From contig OZ029915.1 of the NCBI GenBank assembly GCA_964023275.1, forward strand, positions 13,336,712 to 13,400,711: DNA of 64,000 nt, given 5' to 3'. This DNA comes from Norana najaformis (taxonomy: Eukaryota; Annelida; Clitellata; Crassiclitellata; Hormogastridae). Shown here piece by piece: positions 10,501-21,242 of the stretch (position 1 is its first letter; the number at the start of each line of letters is the position of its first letter). The notes under the pieces are model-generated. The model made no database searches, was not told the DNA's origin, and saw nothing but the letters and a program-made list of their open reading frames with translations. Position numbers and translations under genes: made by a program.

Positions 10501-13500
10501 AATGCCTACAAGAGAATTGTCACACTTTTGCAACATCACGAAAACATTGAAATTGAAATCTGATGTATTCTAGTGACTTCTATAGCGGCGCTAGCACAGT
10601 GGCCAAGGTACAAATCGATGGTCGCTTCAAGTGAAATCGTAATCAAAGTCATTCTTTGGAGAAGCCAGGTCGACTTTCTATAGGTCAGAGAAACTAGAAG
10701 TTAGGCTACAACGAGTATGCAAGTTGAAACCGATGAGTGGTAAGTTTAGACTTTTTGACATCACAGAACTGACAGAACGAACTAAACTTGGCAGTGAATT
10801 CCAGAACTGTGGACCAGCAACCGAAAATGCTGTAGAACTCAAGACTATTCTGTTACGAAGGACAACAAGAGTCAGTGTCCACTGATTGGGTGCAATATTT
10901 GTTGGTATGACGTTTAAGAATGGAACAGAGATAGATTGGCTGACTTAAATGCAGTGCTTTGTAAACTATAAGGTAGGTTTTAAACTAGATTCTCTGCTGA
11001 ATAGTCAGCCAGTGCAATGAATACAATACTGGCTTGGTATGCTGGTATAGATTGGATCCTCGAGCTGGTTCTGGCCAGAGTTTTGAACCATTTGTAGTTT
11101 ATGCAGATCTCTCTTTGTGATGCCAATAAGCAGTTGCAGTAGTCAAGCCTGTTGGAAACCAATGCATCGGCTACTGATTTATGGCCAATATGAGATAAAA
11201 GAGACCTGATTCTACGAACATCATTAAACTAGTTGCAGACATTTTATAAAACCAAACGAAAAGCCGATTTTCGCTTAGTTTCATAAACCACCCAACCCTC
11301 CTCATTCCAAATCTACCCTTAGATATGGGAGACTCGTTGAGGAGTGTTGAGTCGCTGGCTTCTTCTACCTACTTAGTTTTGTCTAGTAAACTATGGATAA
11401 GAAAATTACTTAAATTACCAGTATATTCAGTAATTAATTAAACTTAATTTGAAAATTTAAAAGACATTTTAAAACTATGTCCTACATGCGTGGTGATTTC
11501 ATTTGAGTTTGTTTTTTGGACCAAAAGTTTAAGTTGAAGTTGATTCAAATCGACTTTCATGCTTTATGTAATATAGACGAGGGAGCGCTGTGAGTGAGAC
11601 ACTGTTTAAGTAGTCTATATTGATGTAGCCTTACGTAACGCTATAAATTTTAATATTTCAGGAATTCAAGAGGACTACTGCCTGTCAGAGATATTTCAAC
11701 CTCATTGTATGAAAAATGAAGTAATTTTAATGAAAAGTGCCACTTACGGACGCATGCGCATTGGCCGATGTATCACAGCTTCAGAAATAGATAAACTTCG
11801 ATCTCATTATCTTGGATGTTCAGAGAATCTTTTGCCTTTTCTTGATCGAAAGTGTTCTGGAAAGATTGATTGTGAAATCAGTCACATCGACATCTCAGCT
11901 GAGAATATTAATCCCTGTCCTCTTGGTTTGAATGTCTATCTTGAAGTCAACTATGACTGCATCAGTAGTAAGTAAATATATTTTCAATTCGAGAATTATG
12001 CATCTGTGTCGACACTATGAAATGTTAAGGAGTGTAAATTGCACAATATTACCTTAAAAGACAATATCCTTTAGATATGGAGGACTTGTTGAGGAGAGTT
12101 GGTTTGCTGGCTTCTTCTGCTTACTTGGTTTTAGCTGCGACCACCTTAGAACTACAGACCGCAATTCTCACTCACCTCCTGGTACGCAACCGGGTATTTT
12201 TGTTGACGGCTCGCAAGCAGACACTCGTATCTTGTGTTGGCACGTTGCCAAGGAAGCATGTAACTTGTGACTGCGAGGGATAGGTCGTTGGCTTTCGTAA
12301 GCAAAAACAACCGACTGATCGGGTGCAGCAGGCTGCGCTCTTCTTGTTTCATCATGTTGTCTATGGGTAAGTAAATGGGCTTTCGATTGGGCCTTGATCT
12401 TTGCTGCCCACAACAAGAAACGCAGCTTCTCCACGCATCCAGTTTTTGCCTCACCCCATTACATCTCCAGGAATCTCAAATTATGTCTGATAGTTTCCGG
12501 CCAGTTCTTTCTCGGTCTTCTATTCCCACCTCAGCTAGGAATCCAATTTATCGATTGTTTGGCTCTTCTATTTTTGTCTTCGCTTTCTAACATTTTTTTA
12601 TTTTTTCTTTTCCTATCCTTTCTCTTTCTGATTAATTTGATATTTTGCCACGCCGTAAAATGTGCAAATCTCATCAGATATCAAGTCTCTTCCTAGTTGC
12701 CACCGTCATTAAACAGGTTTTAGCTTCATACATCACTTTGCATAGTATTATGGCTTTATATACATACATCTCGGTCTTCATACTGCATCCGTTATTCTTA
12801 CGCATCTTTAGGAGTGTCTCAAATGCTCGATTTGCCTTCCTATGCGTGTCTTTATCTTCTATCACAACCGCTGTTATTTTATTTTAAGCTACCAACGTAG
12901 CAGAAATCATCTACGAACTCGACCACCTTGTCATTGATTGCATATTATCCATTTCCTTCGATTTTCTATCTTCCACCACGGTACATTATCCTCCTTTATT
13001 CTGGCTTGGGATGGGCTCAGACTTTCTGTTGAGAGAATCTGATGTGGATCTTACTAGCTGAGTATAAAAGAAGCTATTGGCTATCTTTCGTTCCGTTACA
13101 TAGTTACAGAAAGTTACAGTTAATAGGCTGTATTTTAAGCAAATTTTGGCTTTTAGCGCCTGTATCTCTCTATCCAACTGTCAAGTATTTTTTGAAAACT
13201 GTTCAATCTTGGTGCAGATATTACTTTTTCTGACAGCCAGCTCCAGTGTTCTACAATCCTCTGGATGAAGAAGAATTTTCTTGTGTCCTGTCTTATGATA
13301 AAGTTTCAGACTGCGTCCTCCTAAACGTCCAAATGGTGCCCTATGGCACTTCCATCAATACTCTCGAGTCCATGTGAAATTTCGTAGACCTCAATAAGGT
13401 TGCCTCTCAATCTGCTTTTTTCTAAGAAAAGTAGACTCAGCTTTTAAAGCCTTTGCTCACATGGTATCCTAGCTAGACTTCTGCTGAGTTTAGTAGCTCT

Positions 13501-16500
13501 TTTTTACTTTTTCCAGGCATTCGATGCCATTTTTGTAGTAAAGATTCCAAACCTGGATACAAAATTCTATATATGTTCGAATGCATATATTGTAGAGTGC
13601 CTTGAAACTATCAATATCTATGTGCTTGAAACTTCTTTTTATCATACAAAGAACTGACATTTCCTTACTTGCTGCTTTTCTACATTGCTGGGTCCACTTC
13701 AGATCTTTACTGATCCATAATCCCAAATCTTTCTCCATTTTAATCTCTTCTAGCTTCACAACATTCGTTCCATCCCTTAGATGATATTTTTTTCCGTGGT
13801 CCAATTTGCATAAGTGTGCCCTTGGAAGCATTACATTTAACAGCCATCCTCTTGTCCAATCTTCAAAATTGTCTAGATCTTGCTGCAAGAGCTGTTCATC
13901 TTCCTCACTTTGTATTTTTCTCCATATTTTTGTGTCACCAGCAAACATCTTCACAGAACTTTATATTATGTCTGGTATCTCATTTACATAGATAAAAAAT
14001 AACAGTGGCCCTAACGCTGATCCTTGCTGAATTCCGCAGAGAACTCCTGCCCAGCCTGTAACTTGCCCATTAAGCACCAATCTCATTTTCCGATTCGTTA
14101 ACAAATTCTTAATCCATTTTAGCAACATTCCTTTAATCCCATATACTTTGAGTTTGTTCATCAGTCCTTGATGTGGAACTGTATCAAAAACCTTCTGATA
14201 GTCTAGAAATACGGCATCAATCCCATATTCCTCATTCAGTGCCTGTGTCCACTCTTCCAGTGTTTCTAGTAGGTTAGTGAGACAAGATCTGTTTGTAGTG
14301 AAACCATGCTGGTTTACTGAAAAGATTGTATTTGTTTCTAAATGTAATAGCATTTTATCCCTCATCAATGATTTCATGACCCTGAATGATAGTGATGTCA
14401 ATGGCACCGGGCGGTAGTTCTCTGTCTCAGTGTTTAACCCTTTTTTTAAAAAAATGGATGTGACATTTGCACACTTCCAATCTTCTGGCAGTACTCCTTC
14501 CTGAAGTGACTGATTGAACAGTATAGCGAGTGGAAGATTTAATATGTTGGCCAATTCTTTTAAAACTTTAGGATGTAGTCCATATTGTTCCGAAGCTTTG
14601 TCCTCTCTTATATTTGATAACTTTTGTTCAACATCTCTCTGTGTTTTCTTGAAGCAACCAATAACCGGGGTACCTTCGAGATGGTTCCGAAATGCAGATA
14701 CATTACCTTTGCCTTAATCCACAAACGACGACTGGAAGAAACTCGTCAATTCTTCTGTTGTTTCTATATGATTCTGAGCCATCGTGCGATTCTGTTTACG
14801 GAGCTGTAGTGTATGTGTACTCGCAACTTGCTTTCTTCTTACATACCCATAAAGTCTTTTTGCTCTCTTTGAAGGTTGCTACCAATTTCAAAGTTTCCTT
14901 TGCTTTATCTGCTTTGATCATTTTGTTCATCTTATTTCTTAAACATTTATACTTCTTACAGTACATTTTAATATCTGTTTGTTTAAATAGGCGGTACAAA
15001 TTATTTCTTTCTTTGATGAGCTTTATGGTTTACATTGAAATCAAATTTGACCTTTGCTTCTCTTGTGTTCCAACATGTGGTATGCATATAGACTCTGCTT
15101 CCAGATATAATCTCTTTATGTTATGCCAGCATTAATTCACGTTTTTTTTATCTCTAGTTTTTTCTCCCAGTCAGCACCTTTAAGTAGTTTCTCCTCCAGT
15201 ATGCTTTCCTTGTGCTATTTGACTTAATGTTCTCTAATCACCCATGTTTCACATCGACATTGATTTGTAGTTGTAGATGAAAGGCGATCTTGTGCGGTTG
15301 ATGCTACTACTAATCCAGTCCATATCATCAGTTCAACGTCATGCGGGTCAAATTCTCAGCCGTGGATTGTAGAAGCACCAGTTGGCCAGAAACTTAGCAT
15401 CGGCCTAATCGACTTCGCAGCGACAGATTCTGGTAGAATTCAAGACAGCGGAAGGCAGTCTTGTCACAACGTTGGTCTGATTGTGGATAAAGCAAGTAAA
15501 ACAAATGTGTCTATCTGTGTTGGGGGAACACAGAGGGAAAAGAGATTATATGTATCATCAGGAAATTTGGTGCACATATTTCTCACTCAACCAGATCAGA
15601 GAGAAAGTAATGAAAACGAGCGGAAATTCATACTAAGGATGCAAGGTTTGCAAGCGACTTATTTTGATACAATTCTTTTAGAGTTTTGCTATTATGCTTG
15701 ATGTGAATTTTATTATTTTAAGATGGAATTTAATTTCTGTTTAATTAATATTTTTCATGTAAGCTGTGCCGGTATAACTTAAGTACTAACTTTTCAAGTT
15801 TAACCTAATAGTCAGTCATATGCACCCAAATAAAGAGCACTTAATAAAGTTATAGGATATTCAACAGAGACTCGATTCTAAACCACATATTGCATAAACG
15901 ATATATAAACTTTGCAATTTCCACAGTTCTTTATGTTAGTTGCGTGCAGTTGTAATGCAAACCTGCTATCTATATTCAGCACAATTCAAGACATAGGCCC
16001 CACCTGCTGGAAATAAGACAAAAACTAACATATTTGACATCTCGGCATATTCGGCTTCGAGAAGACCTATTCCAGTATGACAAGTTTTTGCAGAACTGAT
16101 CTAATCTCGTCTCATCTAATTTAATATAATGTAGTTAATTCCAATGACTTCTTTAGCGCCGTCACCCAAATGCATAAAGCAGCAATCGACGTTCGCTTCA
16201 AGTGATTATGCAGTAAAGAAATGCAATCTTTGGGAGAAGCACGGTGGTAATTCGGTACGCGTATTGTTGTGTACTATGTATGGGGGGAGTACAATTAGAA
16301 AATCCCGTACGCTTAATTTCTGATTAAAATCAAAAGATTGGTCGTACCCGGATGGAGGAAGGTAAAACTGTAGACGTTTACAAATTTGGCAGATATATTG
16401 ATGGCTACCAATTTTTGATGCAACTGAAGGTTGAAACATCATCGAGCTTTCTCGTTTGAAATATAGTCCAAGAAACAGGAATAACGCAATAAATTCTTAT

Positions 16501-19346
16501 GAATACCGCTTAAAAATCATAGTCATGTATCAAACCAAGTACTGTAAGAAGTCAGTGTCTAACCCGGTGCTCTGCAGTGGAAAGGCAATTTTTTATTGTA
16601 TTAACGGACATGTTATAGTGAGCCTGTGTTGTAGCTGTCGGCTGTTCTAACATCATTCCGCCTGTTGATGGATATTCGAAGAGAAACGGTGACTCCATTG
16701 TGATTGGTTGCTATGCCAGTCGTAAAACATGGCATCTTAACTGTGAAGGGGGAAAGTGGGTCGGAGTCATAGGAAACTGCTCACAAGGTGAAATTTTAAG
16801 AATGGACATTCGATTTGCATACAAATCGATCTTTTAAGATTCTTACAAGGCTCTGTATTATTATTTATTAATTAACTAATTAATAACCTTTATGTCGCCG
16901 GTGTCAAATGCACAAGGTGACAACCGATAATGCACCAAAACCAAGCCACTATCAGGTCAATATCCAGAAGGTCAGTCCATAAAACAGAGAGGCAGCCTGT
17001 GGTGGATAAGCAATTTGAAAAAGGGAAGCATTGAGTTGAGAACAAAATAACACAATACACTGAGCAGAACGGATAGATACAAAAAGAGATTTCCAAAATC
17101 TATGTCTAGCAACCGAAAGAGCCAGTTTAACAAGAGCAGTTCCTTTTCTTTCAGCAAATAGTCCTAAGTACTACCTGAGAAAGGCAATAAGCCTGAAGAT
17201 TGAGTACTGATTTTAAGTAACTTGGTTGGCCAGAGTTCAATGTCTTACAAACAATAAGCCCCAATTTGAAAGTAATCCTTTGCTGCACAGGAAACCAGTG
17301 CAGAGATTTAAGAAAGAAAGCCATATGATCATATTTTGACGCAATAATTAAAGGTTTAGCCAAGACGTTTTCAGCTCGATGGATTTTCTGCGTGTTTGAC
17401 TAACTAATGCCAATAAGAAGCGAGATACAGTAATCAAGACGACTGGATATCAATTATTTTATCAGAGAAATCCTTGAAAACATGTGGACATAATGCCTAA
17501 TTCTGCGTAAATCACTAATAGCTATGCGTGTGTTACGAATATAAATGGCCAGATACATATATACATGCATATAAATTAATTGCAGGCGTACATACAATGG
17601 AGACGGTCGCAGAGCCGGAACCGATAACGACAACTTTAAACAATGAGCAAGGTGTGTATGCACTATCTGCTGCACTTTTTATCAATACGAAGTTCTAAAA
17701 CTGTTTAATGACCTAATTTGATCTCTAGACTTTTATCATTAGTATAACAAATATACAATAATGATTGAGTCAAATTGAAACTGAAATCCGTATTCGCTCA
17801 CAATGAGCTACACACGTCTAGTCGAGTTCGATCGGTGAAAGATATGAGATAAATAAAATGTCTAAATCTTTTAAATAGAACAGATTTCAAGCTACTTTTA
17901 AACTCGATTTTTTTGTTAATTGCGCTAATGTTTCGTTTCAAACAATACATTGGCTGATCTCTTTGCTATGCAGCACACTGTTACCTGGTTGTACCCCGTC
18001 CCATACTTCCACAACCCAACACGGTAGCTTCACTGTAGTCAGTCCTTTTTTCTGAAGCAGTTATCGCGCAACTTGCGACATGAGATACTTCTCTCGGCCT
18101 CAATTAATTGTGGTCTTATGTGATCAGAAACTCTGACGAATTTTCTTCAAGTGGGGCTTTATAATTGTGCAATTAAGATTACGATGTATACGTGTTTTCT
18201 GTTCCTCTTTCAGTACTGGCCTTTGTCGCGATCGGTGGATTCACGGTGGCAATTTGTCTAGCAATCGTTTGTCTTGGATTTATATGCATGCGACGGTAAG
18301 AACTTTTACGGCTTAGAGATCACCCCATGATAACGTGGCTCTCGATAACCCCGTATATTTACTTTAACACTGCATCATTTACCAGCAATTGGCTTCAGTT
18401 TTGTTCGTTATCAAATTACATAAGACATAGAACAATACTTAGAAAGGATCACATGCGGCGTTTACTCTACTGGGCTCGATGATTAAAAGTTGTATACTGT
18501 AAAGATAGTTAATAACATGTAGTGCTCCATAAACTCATTATAGGGTCTTTTATCCAAGACTTACCATTATTCAGCAAGGTCATCTGATTGTCTTTCTCTG
18601 GTCATACCTTGGACTAGAACTGTTCTGGGTAAACGGGCTTTTTCAGTTGCTGGACCTAAATTTTGGAACTCCCTTCCTGTGTCTGTTCGTTCTGCTCAGT
18701 CGCTTTTGTCATTTTGTTCTCAACTTAAAACATACCTTTTTCAAATTGCTATCCACCGTAGGCTGCCTCTCTGACCTGTGGACTGACTTTCTGGATATTG
18801 GCCTGATTGCGGCTTGGCTATGGTGCGCCATCGGTTGATGCCTTGTGCATTAGACAACTGCGTATTAGAAGTTTCTAATTAGTATTATTATTTTCAATAC
18901 CTCAAAACAGCGCTGCCAACGCTATCCTAAATGATGTTAAAGTCATTGAGAACTAAAAGTTCATCACAAAGCAAACACTGTTCAGACAACAATAGTGAGT
19001 CCCCGCACACAATAAGAGCCCAACTGACAGCAAATGTCCATAGAATGTGATATCGAGGCTGCATGTTATCTATGCTCTCTTATGACTAGACCTGGTTGTA
19101 AATTTTAGTTTTCGCGTGAAAAATAAGATGAAACGAGACTACAAGACACTCACGCTTAACTGCGACTTCAGTTCAGCAAGAAATCAAGGTACGGACAACA
19201 GAGTTCATAATGTCGCGCAAGAATTCTCGGACAACAATGTGCGTGGTTTGGTTCCAAATGAGTTGCCAACCTATTCAGTCTTCGTCGGAGACGGTGAATT
19301 CAACGATGTCAGTAATTCCATTGGCGTTGAGAACAACCATCGCTAA
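7506..19346 (+). CDS. Gene 2: type I membrane receptor, SUEL lectin + CUB-like + sushi-like
   Basis: Complete, seven exons: 7506-7602, 11662-11967, 15271-15645, 16635-16787, 17586-17651, 18214-18295, 19109-19346; 438 residues. Exon 1 is a signal peptide (MKRVVSNLMPAVAAWLLCYL). Exon 2 is a SUEL/rhamnose-binding-type lectin domain with the ATYGRMRIGRC core; the usual DPC motif is NPC, and the domain ends VYLEVNYDC. Exon 3 is a CUB-like domain with four cysteines and PWIVEAPVGQKL. Exon 4 is a short sushi-like domain with four cysteines and a W between the last two (CEGGKWVGVIGNC). Exon 5 is a stalk, exon 6 one membrane helix, exon 7 a tail with YKTL and YSVF. All introns are GT-AG; introns 1-5 are phase 1, intron 6 phase 2. 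N-glycosylation sites occur in exon 3 (NVS) and exon 4 (NCS). The SUEL fold binds galactose or rhamnose in other animals; ligand and function here are inferred only. Confidence 0.9.
7617..10257 (-). mobile_element. DNA transposon with CACTG-type inverted ends, in intron 1 of gene 2
   Basis: The ends are perfect 12-base inverted repeats, CACTGGCCAACA at 7617 and TGTTGGCCAGTG ending at 10257, flanked by TTA on both sides (7614-7616 and 10258-10260). Genes 3, 4 and 5 keep the uninterrupted site (CATATTATCATAG or TATATTATCATAG), so the 3-base target duplication is seen directly. The left terminus is tandemly doubled (17-base unit at 7617 and 7634). Inside the tips, about 7680-7775 and 10125-10220 form a long imperfect inverted repeat. 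The cargo is one minus-strand gene. CACTG tips with a 3-base duplication fit the CACTA/Mirage/Chapaev group of cut-and-paste transposons; the assignment is inference. Total 2641 bases. Confidence 0.85.
7950..9652 (-). pseudogene. Transposase-like gene of the CACTG transposon, one frameshift from intact
   Basis: Long minus-strand ORF of 549 codons (9599-7950) belonging to a multicopy family usually listed as uncharacterised protein in invertebrate genomes. Upstream, from an ATG at 9652, another frame reads MATSRRSCINHPDMFCYICG and runs into a stop; a single-base shift near 9596 would join it, so the N-terminal zinc-finger part is out of frame. ORF features: CKTC at residues 42-45; FIDSSKR at 244-250; VICVDLKM at 296-303; CFLC at 319-322 with HEHW at 330-333; LPPLHIKLGL at 364-373; SEEQGERFHQD at 493-503. 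Two aspartates, a C-x2-C/H-x-H cluster and a late glutamate fit an RNase H-fold DDE transposase of the CACTA/hAT type. That reading is inference from motif order; a fold prediction would test it. Confidence 0.8.
10281..10362. repeat. Pyrimidine-rich (CT)n simple repeat
   Basis: Imperfect CT/CCT tract just after the DNA transposon in intron 1 of gene 2. A CT tract occupies the same place in gene 3 (weak), gene 4 (weak) and gene 5 (expanded), so it is an ancestral intron feature. Confidence 0.8.
10575..11240 (-). mobile_element. L2-like LINE 3' fragment in intron 1 of gene 2
   Basis: Antisense remnant. The minus-strand reading near 11150-10980 contains NRLDYCNCLL, corresponding to the (S)RLDYCNSLLxG motif near the C-terminus of L2-type reverse-transcriptase ORFs. 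The 3' tail (TATAGCGGCGCTAGC...) lies at about 10577. Homologous remnants lie in intron 1 of gene 3 (about 21615-22170) and gene 4 (31085-31330 and 32240-32560). Confidence 0.65.
11285..11661. other. End of intron 1 of gene 2, with a short dispersed repeat
   Basis: About 11305-11400 contains a piece (TTAGATATGGGAGACTCGTT and following) that recurs at about 12070-12160, 22315-22400 and 23080-23150, always in introns 1 or 2 of genes 2 and 3. The remaining bases are AT-rich with no recognisable feature. Confidence 0.45.
12070..12600. repeat. Unclassified repeat in intron 2 of gene 2
   Basis: Composite repeat also found in intron 2 of gene 3 (about 23080-23500) and, in part, at the window start (1-254). 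Landmarks are TTAGATATGGAGGACTTGTT at its left and TTGATCTTTGCTGCCCA near 12395. No convincing coding capacity on either strand. Confidence 0.45.
12590..12990 (-). mobile_element. RTE-like LINE fragment in intron 2 of gene 2
   Basis: Homologous to 255-700. The minus-strand reading near 12780-12690 has YKAIILCKVMYEAKT and VATRKRLD, the degraded counterpart of the LYEAIIL..AETW..VATRKRLE block of RTE reverse transcriptases. Decayed and interrupted. Confidence 0.6.
13101..15225 (-). mobile_element. CR1-like LINE, 5'-truncated, in intron 2 of gene 2
   Basis: Best CR1-like copy in the window. On the minus strand the order is a lysine-rich linker (14999-14796), reverse-transcriptase fingers and palm (14554-13961: PEDWKCANVTSIFLKKG, ENYRPVPLTS, GIDAVFLDYQKVFDTVPHQG, GIQQGSALGPLLFFIYVNEI), then a piece in another frame (13954-13490) with FAGDTKIW where FADDTK is usual, DLGLWISKDLKWTQQC, MIKRSFKHIDIDSFKALYN. 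There is a frame break between the palm halves and a changed catalytic D. The 3' end near 13101 has TGTAACT-type tail repeats on the minus strand. Inserted next to CCGTTACA; genes 3-5 keep the unfilled sequence CCGTTACACRTGAACATTGA. Confidence 0.85.
16890..17440 (-). mobile_element. L2-like LINE 3' fragment in intron 4 of gene 2
   Basis: The minus-strand reading at 17363-17151 contains FFLKSLHWFPVQQRITFKLG and VCKTLNSGQPSYL, matching the LKxLHWLPVxxRIxFK block near the C-terminus of L2-type LINE proteins. The following 3' part lies at 17096-16890. Paralogous fragments lie in intron 4 of genes 1, 3 and 4. Confidence 0.75.
18550..18900 (+). mobile_element. L2-like LINE 3' end in intron 6 of gene 2, sense strand
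   Basis: The plus-strand reading gives GKRAFSVAGPKFWNSLPVSV followed by RSAQSLLSFCSQLKTYLFQ, the typical C-terminus of L2-type reverse-transcriptase ORFs, then a short tail ending near 18900 with an AT-rich run. Gene 1 lacks it at the same position (about 5390), as do genes 3 and 4, so this insertion is private to gene 2. Confidence 0.75.
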
Positions 19347-19530
19347 CATTCTGACTTACAGAATTCTGATTTTCTTAGAACACTCAGCTTGAAAGTTTCC
19401 AGACACTGTGCATGGCACTCCTCACTCTAGGCGACACAAATTGTAGTTTCTTAATAATCAATGGGTTATGCGATGTTGTCTGTATAATCATTTTCTTATG
19501 TTGTAACTTATTGACTGCGCGTTTTAACTA

Positions 19531-19536
19531 ATTAAA
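19531..19536 (+). promoter_or_regulatory. Candidate polyadenylation signal of gene 2
   Basis: ATTAAA about 185 bases after the stop codon, at the place corresponding to 6009 (gene 1) and 43605 (gene 4). Confidence 0.4.
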
Positions 19537-19689
19537 ATGCTTCGAATGCTTATGCCTCTGTATTATTTATGGAATGTTATCTATTCTGAAAAAATGTAAC
19601 AAAAAATCTAAGATTCAGACAAGAAATCATGTAGTTCTGGGAATCACTTATCCAATGTTTTCAGTTGTGCTTCAAAATTTAACCTCAAG

Positions 19690-20530
19690 CATCAAACGTC
19701 ACACGTATCAATAGTCATCTGTGGCGCGCTCCTCTCTGGAGACTTGCCCTTTCTATGTGTTACAACCGTCTCTATTCTGCGCTCGTCTCCAGGCCTTTTG
19801 TAACCCCCGAAGTTCAGTGGATGCAGGTCAGTTTCCACTGTCGGACTTGTCAGATGCCCTCGCTATACATGGACAAGAACAGTTACAATACTTCTCTAAG
19901 ACATTCCAGGTTCCTACCCAGAGTGGTTTGCGAGGGGCTATTGCCTCGGTTGATCCATCCACCGCGGCCCGCTTTATACACCTGAACAATGCGGGTTAAC
20001 CTAGGATGGGCCTTTTTGTTAATACGCGCGACGAGCTATGCGGTATGGAAGACTGTATACAAGACCCATTTCGTAGAAAACTATTCGGCGAAATGTTTCT
20101 TTAGCCACTCGTCAGGAAAACGTGGGGTAGGCGACATAATTCGATATAATTTCATACGCCCTTGCGTTTCGTCGCCCTGCTGGATCTGTCTATCTGGATT
20201 GTGTCCTGTTGCTTACTTCATCCTCTGAGATCACCCACTAGGCAGTGGGGCCCAGGCTCATTGAATAGAGGTCTAAACTCGCCATGTCACGCCTCCGTCA
20301 TTGGATATGTGCGATACTTATAACAAAGTATCGACGCCACTCGCCACTTTACAGCACCCCACTAGAAATGCCGATGTTGGTCCATTCATTCGTCTGGGAG
20401 TCTCCGCTTATATATCACAGCTAGCCTTCATATCGTCATCACAAACCCGTGAACGCGTTAGATTGCAGTGTCATCTGTGAACAGATTCCCAGAATCTATG
20501 CAGAACTGACAAGATCTGAAGATTAAAAGA
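19690..20530. repeat. Intergenic spacer repeat, copy 2
   Basis: Homologous to 6170-6800, 29420-29915 and 43790-44400, and longest here. The AGGCAGTGGGGCCCAGGCT landmark is near 20240. Short open frames (for example 19721-19999) are not maintained in the other spacers, so I treat it as non-coding repeat. Confidence 0.55.
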
Positions 20531-20569
20531 ACCGCATTCATAAAAATTTAGTCGTTTCCACGGTAAAAC

Positions 20570-21242
20570 AATACTTAATATTTTGTTCATAAATAGTTGT
20601 CTTTAAAAATTAAAAATAAAAAAATTGAAAATTATATGAAAAATTAAGTCACCGGAAGCCATCGTAAGTTGATCAGGATAAATATTGCGTTTGGCTTTAT
20701 AAAATCCTGTATGGCACCAACACATAAATTTACACCGCATCTGTGCCTCTCTTGCGTTAGATTCTCTGTAACACGAGAGGAGTGTGCCCATAAGTAAGAT
20801 GCATCATTACACCGAGGTGCATAGTTAGATATATTATGGTGTTCTTAGTTCGCAAAGCAATCCATTTTTAACCATTGTAACATTTTGAGATGGTCCCTGA
20901 CCTCTATATATATGCATATGCTTATATAATCTTGTTATTTGCATTCGACGAATCTTTTCGCGTTTCAGGCATATCATTGCGCCAACAATTTTCTATTGTG
21001 TTTGCAGACTTATACGCATACATTGCTTCATGATCACTACCGTCTGCAGTTGGTCCTGAAGTGCAGTATAATATAATTTAGTTGCGTTATATTGCAGTAG
21101 GCCTAAGTTTTGCCCTATAACCAGCATAAGTGTGTTTTACATAAATTGTTGAGGCTGAAATAAGCTGAAAACTTGTTGCGAAATCAAGGTGCATAATTCA
21201 TATACATCACAAAGAGTTGTTTAAATATCTTTGAGATTTGCA
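20570..21242 (+). promoter_or_regulatory. Conserved 5' flank of gene 3
   Basis: Aligns with the flanks of genes 2, 4 and 5. It contains the GAGATGGTCCCTGACC block near 20890, the octamer ATTTGCAT at 20937-20944 (306 bases before the start codon), TGTTTGCAG near 21000, and GTTTAAATATC about 20-30 bases before the start codon, which could act as an AT-rich core promoter element or lie in the 5' UTR. Confidence 0.55.

Noticed and set aside
19210-19392. 60-codon plus-strand ORF in exon 7 of gene 2 (also 28426-28608, 43271-43486)
   Set aside because: Alternative frame of exon 7. The real tail frame is the one that joins exon 6 in phase.
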